A model generated the notes under the pieces. That model made no database searches. It was not told the DNA's origin and was given only the letters and a program-made list of their open reading frames with translations. 41,184 nt of DNA from Reyranella sp. (GTDB lineage: Bacteria > Pseudomonadota > Alphaproteobacteria > Reyranellales > Reyranellaceae): contig JALHMO010000048.1 in NCBI GenBank assembly GCA_022844015.1, positions 1 through 41,184 of the forward strand. The letters are read 5' to 3'. The number at the start of each line of letters is the position of its first letter. Position 1 is the first letter of the stretch. This document shows, piece by piece, positions 9,713 through 16,866 of the stretch. The position numbers and the translations under genes were made by a program.

Positions 9713-9737
9713 CCTATAAGGTCACTATAGGATAGTG
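9713..9737. repeat. Two overlapping inverted repeats in the mnmG-rsmG gap
   Basis: CCTATA (9713-9718) pairs with TATAGG (9726-9731), and CACTAT (9723-9728) pairs with ATAGTG (9732-9737). The two pairings share bases, so only one can form at a time. This AT-rich spot is conspicuous in a GC-rich region and lies about 100 bases before rsmG. It may be an operator or RNA switch; the sequence gives no proof of function. Confidence 0.4.
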
Positions 9738-9835
9738 CCACGGGTGCCGCTGGTGCATTCCAGAAATCCCTTCCTGTCGTGGGTGCAGTTCAGTGATCGG
9801 ACATTGGCCCCGCGCGATACCATTCATGGTGTTCC

Positions 9836-10492
9836 ATGACTGAGCAGCCAGGGCGACTTGCGTTCGTCCAGCGAATGGCAGACTTGGGTATCGACGTTTC
9901 ACGTGAAACATCCGACAGACTGCAAATCCTGGTCGACGCCCTGGGGCGCTGGCAGGACAAGATCAATCTGGTCAGTCGCACAACTCTCGCCGATGTCTGG
10001 AATCGGCACGTCTTTGACTCCGCCCAGCTCCTGCCGCTGATCCCGTCACACGTTGTTAGTCTTCTCGACCTGGGCAGTGGCGCCGGCTTCCCGGGCCTTG
10101 TTCTTGCCGCCCTGGCCCCACAGCTCCAGGTCACCCTCGTCGAATCCGACGCCCGCAAGGCCGCCTTCCTCGGCGAGGCGTCCCGTCTGATGGCCCTGGC
10201 GACCATGCCGTCCATCCGCATTGGCCGAATTGAAGCGATTTCGTCGATTCAGCCGGACGTCATCACGGCTCGCGCCCTGGCACCCTTGGACCAACTTCTG
10301 ACGTGGGCGGCCCGCCATCGCGGCGATACCACTATTTGCCTTTTCCACAAGGGCAAAGGGTGGCGGGTCGAGTTGACCGGGGCCATGAAGAACTGGGACA
10401 TTCCTGTCCAACCCTCCAACAGCCAGACAGACCTTGACGCCGTCATCCTTCGAATCGGCCGATTTTCCTCCCGACAAGCCGGAGTCCCCTAG
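9836..10492 (+). CDS. rsmG: 16S rRNA (guanine(527)-N7)-methyltransferase RsmG (GidB)
   Basis: SAM-dependent methyltransferase acting on G527 of 16S rRNA. It is 218 residues long, normal for the family. Motifs: KINLVSRTT near residue 42, NRHVFDSAQL near 56 and the SAM-binding LLDLGSGAGFPGL at 77-88. Codons 21-25 (VSRET) are written with the second parS sequence. The 3' end overlaps the apparent TTG start of parA by 59 bases. Confidence 0.97.
   Translation: MTEQPGRLAFVQRMADLGIDVSRETSDRLQILVDALGRWQDKINLVSRTTLADVWNRHVFDSAQLLPLIPSHVVSLLDLGSGAGFPGLVLAALAPQLQVTLVESDARKAAFLGEASRLMALATMPSIRIGRIEAISSIQPDVITARALAPLDQLLTWAARHRGDTTICLFHKGKGWRVELTGAMKNWDIPVQPSNSQTDLDAVILRIGRFSSRQAGVP
9895..9910. promoter_or_regulatory. 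parS: parS site 2 (one end mismatch)
   Basis: CGTTTCACGTGAAACA differs from the consensus only in the first base; the 14-bp core 9896-9909 is a perfect palindrome. It lies near the 5' end of rsmG and 710 bases from site 1. Confidence 0.92.
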
Positions 10493-11327
10493 CTCTGCCA
10501 CGGGACCGCAGATCTTTGCGATCGCCAACCAAAAAGGCGGCGTGGGCAAGACGACAACGGCCACCAACCTTGCCACCGCCCTGGCGGCGGTGGGAGAGGC
10601 CGTTCTGATGATCGACCTCGATCCGCAAGGCAATGCGTCGACTGGGTTGGGACTTGGCCGGAGTGAGCGCTCACCCGGAACGTATGAATTTCTTCTCGGG
10701 CTGGCTCCTCTCGATGCCTGCGTCCGGCCCACGCAGATTCCCAACCTGTCGGTGATGCCGGCATCGGTGGCCCTGGCTGGCGCCGAGATCGAGCTGATCG
10801 ACGTCGAGCGCCGCGAGCACCGCCTTCTCGAATCTCTCTCGGCACCGGAGAGCCATGCCCGGTCGCGCTGGACGACCATCCTTATCGACTGCCCTCCGTC
10901 CCTCGGGCTCGTGACGCTGAATGCCCTGGTGGCTGCCGACGCCGTGCTGGTCCCCCTGCAGGCCGAGTTCCTCGCGCTGGAAGGGATCGGCGCCTTGTCC
11001 AACACGGTCGAACGAGTCAAGAAGAGACTCAACCCCAAGCTGCATATCGTCGGCGTCGTGCTGACCATGGTCGATCGTCGCATGACGCTCAGCCAACAGG
11101 TCGAAGCCGACGTTCGTCGACATTTTGGCGATCTCGTCTTCGGAACAACCATCCCGCGCAACGTGCGTATCGCTGAAGCACCCTCTCACGGCATGCCCGT
11201 GCTGATCTACGACAGCGCTTGCGCCGGCGCCCAGGCCTATATCCTGCTGGCGAGCGAGTTCATCCGCCGTCGTCGAACCGCCACCGAAGCACCGCCAGCC
11301 ATGGTGTCCCATGAGTCAGCCTCCTAA
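10434..11327 (+). CDS. parA: Chromosome partitioning ATPase ParA (Soj)
   Basis: The ParA ATPase binds DNA non-specifically and moves ParB-parS complexes. The deviant Walker A motif KGGVGKTT is at residues 34-41 (counted from the TTG), with LMIDLDPQGNASTGLG following and IDCPPSLGLVTLNAL as Walker B region. The length is 297 residues. Between the TTG at 10434 and the Walker motif this frame has no ATG or GTG, so translation starts either at this TTG, which lies 59 bases inside rsmG and has no obvious ribosome-binding site, or at a non-standard codon nearer ATCTTTGCG. The 3' end overlaps parB by 17 bases. Confidence 0.96.
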   Translation: MTPSSFESADFPPDKPESPSSATGPQIFAIANQKGGVGKTTTATNLATALAAVGEAVLMIDLDPQGNASTGLGLGRSERSPGTYEFLLGLAPLDACVRPTQIPNLSVMPASVALAGAEIELIDVERREHRLLESLSAPESHARSRWTTILIDCPPSLGLVTLNALVAADAVLVPLQAEFLALEGIGALSNTVERVKKRLNPKLHIVGVVLTMVDRRMTLSQQVEADVRRHFGDLVFGTTIPRNVRIAEAPSHGMPVLIYDSACAGAQAYILLASEFIRRRRTATEAPPAMVSHESAS

Positions 11328-12261
11328 GGCGCGCGGCCTTGGCCGCGGCCTCTCCGCCTTGCTGGGTGACGACGACGTCGCAACCGCCGTCGCCCCCGCG
11401 CCCGCTCAACCCACACGCGATTCGGTGACGGAGGCGCGTGCCTCGGCCTTTGTGTCCGCGCGGCCGCCGGCCACCTTGCCGATCGGCCAGCTCAGACCCG
11501 GCAAGATGCAGCCTCGCACCAGCTTCGAAGGCATCGAGGTCCTGGTCGACTCGATCAAGGCGTTCGGCCTGCTGCAACCGATCCTTGTGCGTCCGGCGAG
11601 CGGTCAGCCCGACAGTTTCGAGATCGTTGCCGGGGAACGCCGCTGGCGGGCTGCCCAGAAGGCACAGCTGCACGAGGTGCCGGTCGTCGTCCGCACCATG
11701 GGTGACCTGGATGCGCTGCAGCTCGGCCTGATCGAGAACCTGCAGCGCACCGACCTGTCGGCCATAGACGAGGCCAGGGGCTATCGCCGCCTGATGGTCG
11801 AGTACTCGCAGACCCAGGAGGACGTTGCCAAGGTCGTTGGTAAAAGCCGTCCTCACGTTGCCAACACGTTGCGACTGCTCGAGCTGCCGGCGCCCATCCA
11901 GGAGATGGTGCAGCGCGGCGAGCTGTCGGCCGGGCAGGCGAGGACCCTGATCGGGGTTCCCGACGCCCTGGCGCTGGCCAAACGCGCCAGCGAGGAGAAG
12001 CTGTCGGTGCGCGAGCTCGAGCGCCTGCGCGGCGAGGCTGCCGCGAGCCCATCCAAAGCCAGGGCGCGCGCGGGCAAGGCTCCATCGGGCGGTGGCCCCA
12101 AGAGCGCCGACACGCGGGCACTGGAGCGCCGCATCGAGGAAGCGCTGGGCCTCAAGGCCGACCTGCGGCTGCGCGGCCTCGGCGAGCAGAGCGTGCTGAC
12201 CCTCGAGATTCGAGACTTCGACCAGCTCGACTCGGTCGTCGACAAGCTGACCAGACGGTAG
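11311..12261 (+). CDS. parB: Chromosome partitioning protein ParB (Spo0J), parS-binding CTPase
   Basis: ParB recognises the parS sites at 9185 and 9895 and forms the partition complex with ParA. The N-terminal RGLGRGLSALLGD is the ParA-interacting signature. LRPGKMQPR starts the CTP-binding domain, GERRWRA is at 108-114 and ENLQRTDLS at 142-150. The helix-turn-helix spans about 169-190 (QEDVAKVVGKSRPHVANTLRLL). A basic, low-complexity linker leads to a C-terminal dimerisation domain. Its 316 residues are normal for the family. It converges with the histidine kinase gene with 24 bases between them and no terminator seen. Confidence 0.97.
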   Translation: MSQPPKARGLGRGLSALLGDDDVATAVAPAPAQPTRDSVTEARASAFVSARPPATLPIGQLRPGKMQPRTSFEGIEVLVDSIKAFGLLQPILVRPASGQPDSFEIVAGERRWRAAQKAQLHEVPVVVRTMGDLDALQLGLIENLQRTDLSAIDEARGYRRLMVEYSQTQEDVAKVVGKSRPHVANTLRLLELPAPIQEMVQRGELSAGQARTLIGVPDALALAKRASEEKLSVRELERLRGEAAASPSKARARAGKAPSGGGPKSADTRALERRIEEALGLKADLRLRGLGEQSVLTLEIRDFDQLDSVVDKLTRR

Positions 12262-12285
12262 CGGGGCAGCGATTGCCGGCGGCCG

Positions 12286-15159
12286 TCAGGCGCCTTTCGA
12301 GCCCGCGAGCTCGCGGGCGACGCGTTTCCATTCGGAGGCCACCTGGGCGATGCTGGCGGAGTCCGCCGATTGCTCGAGAGTGGCCGCAAGATCGCCGAGG
12401 CGGGTCGCGCCGGCGGCGCGAGCGGCTCCCTTGAGCTTGTGCGCCAGCTCGGCGACCCGCTCGGGGGAGCCCGCTGAGCCGACGATATCGGCGACGAGCT
12501 CGCCGCCGGCGGCGGCGAAGCGGGCCAGTACGCGGTCAATCGCCGCCTCGTTGTCCCCGAACATCTGGCGGATGACGGCGCGATCAAGAGCCCGCTCCTG
12601 TGCCGTGCTCGCCGACGCGATCGACCCCGCCGGCGCAGGCTCGGTCATCCAGCGTTCGATGGCCTCACGCAGACCGCCCAGGGTGAGCGGCTTCGTCAGG
12701 TAGCCGTCCATGCCGGCCGCCAGGCAGCGATCGGCTTCGCCCTTCAGCGCATTGGCGGTGAGCGCCACGATCGGGATCCGCTGCCCCTCCTGGCCTGCCG
12801 TCTCCTCGGCACGGATCTGGCGCGTCAGCTCGAAGCCGTCCATGTCCGGCATGTGGATGTCGGTCAGGATCAGCGCGTAAGGCTGGTTGCGCCATTTGGT
12901 CAGCGCCTCGAGTCCGCTGGCGGCAGTCTCGACCGGCACGCCGAGGATCTCGAGCTGCCCGGTCAGCACCTCCAGGTTGATCGGGTAGTCGTCGACCGCA
13001 AGGACGCGGCCGGCGATGGTTCCGCTCGGCGGCGCCGGTCGCGGGCAGCGCTCGACCACGGGCTCGGTAGAAATGGCGAGGTCCAGCGCAACCTTGAATG
13101 TCGAGCCCTTGCCGGGCGCGCTGTGCACCGAGACCTCACCGCCCATCAGCTCGGCAAGCCGGCGCACAATCGACAGGCCAAGGCCGGTGCCGCCGTAGCG
13201 TCGCGTGGTCGAGCTGTCGACCTGGGAGAATGGCCGGAACAGGCGCTCCGTCTCCGCCGCCGTCATGCCGATTCCCGAATCGGCGACGGCAAGCGTCAGC
13301 CGAACGCGGCCGTCGCGCACCGGTTGGGCCTTGGCGGAGACGCGAATGTCGCCCACGTCGGTGAACTTGATGGCGTTGCCGATCAGGTTGAACAGGATCT
13401 GGCGAACACGCGTCGAATCGCCCTGCAACAGATCCGGCGTGCCCGGCGCGACCAAGGTGGAGATCGACAGCCCCTTCTGCTCGGCCTGCACCGACAGCGT
13501 CTCGCAGGTGCCCTCGATCAGCGCGCGCAGCTGGAAGGGGGCCCGCTCGAGCTCCATGCGACCGGCCTCGATCTTCGAGAAGTCGAGCACGTCCTCGATG
13601 ATGCGCAGCAAGGCGGCGGCCGAGGTCCGGACCGTGCGAACCAGCCGTTTCTGGCGCGCGTTGAGAGTCTCGCGCTCGAGCAGCTCGGCGGTGCCGACGA
13701 CGCCGTTCATCGGCGTGCGTATCTCGTGGCTGATCGTCGCCAGGAAAGTCGACTTTGCCTGGTTGGCGGCCTGCGCCGCATCGCGCGCCTGCTCCAGCTC
13801 GGTCTGCCGTTGCTTGAGTTCCGTGATGTCGCGGTAAATCCCCAAGGTTCGCCCGTCGGCGAGCGGACGGAAGGTGAACTCGACGTGGCGTCCTGAGGGG
13901 ACACGTCGCTCGAAGTGGCTGCCTTGCGGGCTCAGCACGCGCGCCAGCCGTTCCTCGGTCGAGAGAACGCGGCCGTTCACCACGACCTGGTCGCCCTGCG
14001 AGATCTGGTCGCGCAGGATGTCGGCGAGCCGCGTGCCGCTCTTCAGGGAAGCCAAGCCGAACATCTCGGGCACCGACTTGTTGACGTAGAGGATCCGGTG
14101 TTCCGCATCGACCAGGCCGATGCCGTCGGACATGTTGTCGAGCACGTCGTTCAGCAAGCGCTGGGCGTCGGCGGCCGCGTCGCGCGCCCGCTCGGCGTCG
14201 AGCCGCGCCGCCTCGGCCGCATCCTTCTCGCGCGCGAGCGCTTCCTGGTCGCGCCGTTCGTCGGTGATGTCTCGATACACGCCCAGCGTGTATCCATCGC
14301 CGAGCGGCTTGAAGTTGAACTCGATGTGCCGCCCGGAGTTCAGCCTGCGCTCCGATCGGCTTCCGCGTGGGTCGAAGACGCGGGCGATGCGTTGCTCGAA
14401 GGTAAGCGGCACGCCGTCGTCGCCGAGATGGACGTCGCCCGCGGCCATCTGGGCACGTACCGTCTCGTCGACCGTCATGCCGCGGCGCAGGGCCCCCCGC
14501 GGCAGGTCGAGATCCGACGACCTGACGTTGCCGTTGGCGTAGACAATGTGGTGATCCGAGGCGATCAGGGCGACGCCGATCGGCAGGGCCTTGAGCACGT
14601 CCACCAGTAGACGTCGTCCGCGATCGACCTCGTTGCGTGTCCGCTCGAGCTCGGCCTCGCGGCGGCGAAGCTCGGAAATGTCGCGATAGAGCGCCAGGGT
14701 GCGGCCGTCGCCCAGCGGCCTGTAGGCGACCTCGATGTAGGTCCCGGAGGACAGCTGCATCTCGGAGCGATAGCCCTTCGGATCGAGCAACCAGGCGACA
14801 CGCTCCTCGATGGACAGTCGCGGGCGGTCATCCGCCGCCGGCGGCCGATCGGCGAGTTGCCGGCGCAGAAGATCGGCGAGCGTGACGTCGGGATGCCAGG
14901 GCTCGCCGGTGGCGACCAGAATCTCGTCTCTCACTGCCTTGTTGGCATAGACGAACCTGCCTTCGACATCGATCAGGGCGACCCCGTCCTGCATGGCGTC
15001 GAGCACGGTGCGCGACGTGCCTAGCTCGGCCCTCGCCTGTGCCGTGCCGCGTCGAGCTTCGGCAAGAGCCCGCTCGCTCGCCGCCAGCGCCTCGCGCGTG
15101 GCCGTCAGTTGCTGGCGCAAAGCCTCCAGCTCGTTGGTCGCGGTCGATGGGTTGGACAT
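12286..15159 (-). CDS. Soluble hybrid histidine kinase: three PAS units, HisKA, HATPase, REC, HPt
   Basis: A 957-residue phosphorelay kinase without any hydrophobic membrane segment. It begins with a coiled coil (10-50). Three related PAS units end in YRDIS (158-162), YRDIT (295-299) and YRDIT (442-446), each with an E(Q/E)R(V/I/L)A...PxG...SGxxIE-type core. A HisKA domain follows with H478 (SHEIRTP), then HATPase motifs NLIGNAIKF (591-599), DSGIGM (627-632) and GGTGLGL (656-662). The receiver has D767 (LTDIHMPDMDG) and K823; the HPt domain has H907 (AHKLKGAARAAG). All catalytic residues look intact. It is divergent from the peptide-export genes and probably drives the OmpR-type regulator at 19128-19850, as ArcB or TorS do for their partners (inference). 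Confidence 0.95.
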   Translation of the reverse strand: MSNPSTATNELEALRQQLTATREALAASERALAEARRGTAQARAELGTSRTVLDAMQDGVALIDVEGRFVYANKAVRDEILVATGEPWHPDVTLADLLRRQLADRPPAADDRPRLSIEERVAWLLDPKGYRSEMQLSSGTYIEVAYRPLGDGRTLALYRDISELRRREAELERTRNEVDRGRRLLVDVLKALPIGVALIASDHHIVYANGNVRSSDLDLPRGALRRGMTVDETVRAQMAAGDVHLGDDGVPLTFEQRIARVFDPRGSRSERRLNSGRHIEFNFKPLGDGYTLGVYRDITDERRDQEALAREKDAAEAARLDAERARDAAADAQRLLNDVLDNMSDGIGLVDAEHRILYVNKSVPEMFGLASLKSGTRLADILRDQISQGDQVVVNGRVLSTEERLARVLSPQGSHFERRVPSGRHVEFTFRPLADGRTLGIYRDITELKQRQTELEQARDAAQAANQAKSTFLATISHEIRTPMNGVVGTAELLERETLNARQKRLVRTVRTSAAALLRIIEDVLDFSKIEAGRMELERAPFQLRALIEGTCETLSVQAEQKGLSISTLVAPGTPDLLQGDSTRVRQILFNLIGNAIKFTDVGDIRVSAKAQPVRDGRVRLTLAVADSGIGMTAAETERLFRPFSQVDSSTTRRYGGTGLGLSIVRRLAELMGGEVSVHSAPGKGSTFKVALDLAISTEPVVERCPRPAPPSGTIAGRVLAVDDYPINLEVLTGQLEILGVPVETAASGLEALTKWRNQPYALILTDIHMPDMDGFELTRQIRAEETAGQEGQRIPIVALTANALKGEADRCLAAGMDGYLTKPLTLGGLREAIERWMTEPAPAGSIASASTAQERALDRAVIRQMFGDNEAAIDRVLARFAAAGGELVADIVGSAGSPERVAELAHKLKGAARAAGATRLGDLAATLEQSADSASIAQVASEWKRVARELAGSKGA

Positions 15160-15384
15160 GTTTCAACATAATGTCCCGACGGTTTCAGCCGCGTAGCGCG
15201 GCGATCGGGAATTGTTTCGTGGGTTTCGCGAGGCGCCGCTGCCCGGGTCCAGACCAGGTCCTGGCCGATCACGCAACGCATGAAACAAACTGCGCCGCTG
15301 GCGCAGTCATCGGGAAACCGGAGCCCCGCATGCTGCCATCATCGCCGAGCGGCAGTGTGCCGCCGGCACCAGAGGGGGCCGACG
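15160..15384. promoter_or_regulatory. Divergent control region between the kinase and the peptide-export operon
   Basis: A 225-base gap between the kinase start and the peptide precursor start. It is AT-richer next to the kinase (around 15160-15175 and 15200-15215) and holds a perfect hairpin CTGCGCC-GCT-GGCGCAG at 15290-15306, about 80 bases before the precursor. No convincing -35/-10 pair could be fixed by eye. It must contain the promoter(s) of both transcription units unless transcription enters from elsewhere. Confidence 0.4.
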
Positions 15385-15561
15385 ATGAACAGCACGATCC
15401 GCGAGCTGGAACCCAGGGAGCTCCAAGCCGTCATCGGCGGGGCCTTGTACGGTGTCACGGCGACGGCCTTTCGGCTGCCCGGCCGCGCCCCGGCCGACAG
15501 CGCCGTCATGGCGGCGGTTGGTGGTCTGGCGGACCCGGCGTCCCTGCGGCGCGCGTCGTGA
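15385..15561 (+). CDS. Double-glycine leader peptide precursor (microcin/bacteriocin- or signal-like)
   Basis: A 58-residue peptide reading MNSTIRELEPRELQAVIGG in residues 1-19, a model double-glycine leader: G18-G19 before the cut, V16 at -4, L13 at -7, E12 at -8, L8 at -12, I5 at -15. The predicted 39-residue product starts ALYGVTATAF and ends PASLRRAS; it has four Arg, two Asp and no Cys or Trp, and is rich in Ala and Gly. The ATG at 15385 has AGGGGG about 8 bases upstream; an in-frame ATG at 15280 would put the leader internally and is less likely. The stop overlaps the next gene as GTGA. Placement directly before an HlyD-type protein and a C39 exporter strongly supports the call; the biological activity is unknown. 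Confidence 0.8.
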   Translation: MNSTIRELEPRELQAVIGGALYGVTATAFRLPGRAPADSAVMAAVGGLADPASLRRAS

Positions 15562-16829
15562 GCGCTCCGGTCGCACGGCCACCGCTGTTCCGGCCGGAGG
15601 TGGCCGAGCGGACCTGGGAGCTCCTCGCCTCGCGCGGCCTGATGCCCAAGGCGCCGACATTTACCTTGGCGGTCATCGCCATCCTGTTGCTGGTGTTCGC
15701 CGGCTTCGGCGCCTTCCTGGCGCGCGGCGTCATTCCCCGCGTCGAGACGGCATCCGGTTACCTCGAGCCGGCCAGCGGCGTCGCCCGCGTGCGCGCGCCG
15801 CGCCAGGGCATCGTCGGCACGGTCCATGTGAAGGACGGCCAGGTGGTCGCCCGCGGCGACGTTCTGGTCACCCTGCAGTCGGGCCAGACGACCGAATCGG
15901 GCGCCACCGCCGAGGCCGAGATCGCCGTCCAGCTGCGCAGCCAGCGCGGCGATCTGGACGCCCAGCTGGTGCGCGAGGCGGAGTGGCGCGTCAACGAGGA
16001 GCGCCGCCTCAAGGCGACCGTCGACGAGCTCGTGCACGACCTCGAGCTGCTCGAGCGCAACATCGAGACGCAGCAGAAGCAGGCTTCCCTCGCGCAGATC
16101 CAGGTCGATCGCATCCGCGAGCTGGTGGCACGCGGCACCGTCTCGCTCGACGAGATGCAGCGCCGGGAGATCGCCGCGCTCGGGCAGCGGCTTGCCGTGC
16201 AGTCGGCGGAGCGCGAGCAGGCCGGAAAGCGCGCCCAGCTCGTGCAGGCGCGCATCGCGCTCGAGCAGCTGCCGACGATGGCCAGCGAGCGCCAGCGCAC
16301 GCTGCGCGAGGCGCTGGCCAACGTCCAGCAGCGGCTGATCGAGCTCGAGGCGCGCCGCGCCGTCATCGTGCGCGCCCCGACCGGCGGCCGCGTCGCGGCC
16401 ATCCCGGCGCTGGCCGGGGCGGCGGTCGAGAGCGGCGGCCTGATCGCCACCATCGTGCCCGACGGTGCCGACCTCCATGCGCGGGTGTTCGTTCCGACCC
16501 GCGCGATCGCCAAGATCCATCGCGAGCAGAAGGTGGCGATCCGCTACGAAGCCTTCCCCTACCAGAAGTACGGGACCTTCAAGGGACGCGTCGTCGGCAT
16601 GTCGGACTCGGTCCTGTTGCCGCAAGAGGTCGAGAAGATCTCGCCGGTGCGTCTCTCCGAGCCGGCCTACATGCTCGAGGTCGCGATCGAGCGCCAGAGC
16701 GTGACCCTGGGTGAGGAACGCCAGGCGCCGCTGCGGCCGGACATGATCCTGACGGCGATCATCGAGGTCGACCGCCGGCCGCTTCTCACCTGGGTCGCCG
16801 ACAGCGTGTTCGGCGTGTCCCAGAACTGA
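15558..16829 (+). CDS. HlyD/CvaA-type membrane fusion protein of a peptide exporter
   Basis: A 423-residue periplasmic adaptor linking an inner-membrane ABC exporter to an outer-membrane channel. A short cytoplasmic N-terminus is followed by one membrane helix (about 34-55). Next come a lipoyl/biotinyl-like half motif (RVRAPRQGIVGTVHVKDGQ), a long coiled coil (about 110-260, rich in Glu, Arg and Gln), the second lipoyl half (VIVRAPTGGRVAAIPALAG) and a beta-barrel region. The GTG start at 15558 overlaps the precursor stop by 4 bases, so it is probably translated by coupling. The reading frame is open further upstream, but that part runs through the precursor gene. The exporter follows after 37 bases. 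Confidence 0.93.
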   Translation: MSAPVARPPLFRPEVAERTWELLASRGLMPKAPTFTLAVIAILLLVFAGFGAFLARGVIPRVETASGYLEPASGVARVRAPRQGIVGTVHVKDGQVVARGDVLVTLQSGQTTESGATAEAEIAVQLRSQRGDLDAQLVREAEWRVNEERRLKATVDELVHDLELLERNIETQQKQASLAQIQVDRIRELVARGTVSLDEMQRREIAALGQRLAVQSAEREQAGKRAQLVQARIALEQLPTMASERQRTLREALANVQQRLIELEARRAVIVRAPTGGRVAAIPALAGAAVESGGLIATIVPDGADLHARVFVPTRAIAKIHREQKVAIRYEAFPYQKYGTFKGRVVGMSDSVLLPQEVEKISPVRLSEPAYMLEVAIERQSVTLGEERQAPLRPDMILTAIIEVDRRPLLTWVADSVFGVSQN

Positions 16830-16866
16830 CCAAGCATCGACCAAACACCCATTCGAGGCCCGACCC

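Noticed and set aside
15160..15260. GTTTC motifs as a third parS site
   Set aside because: Only half sites are present; no GTTTCACGTGAAAC core or near match exists outside 9185 and 9895.
15280..15384. Upstream ATG giving a 93-residue version of the exported peptide
   Set aside because: It would place the double-glycine leader in the middle of the protein, and ATG 15385 has the better ribosome-binding site.
15517..15528. Second GG (AAVGG) in the peptide as an alternative processing site
   Set aside because: The residues at -4 and -12 are Ala and Pro, which do not fit the leader consensus; the first GG fits at every position.
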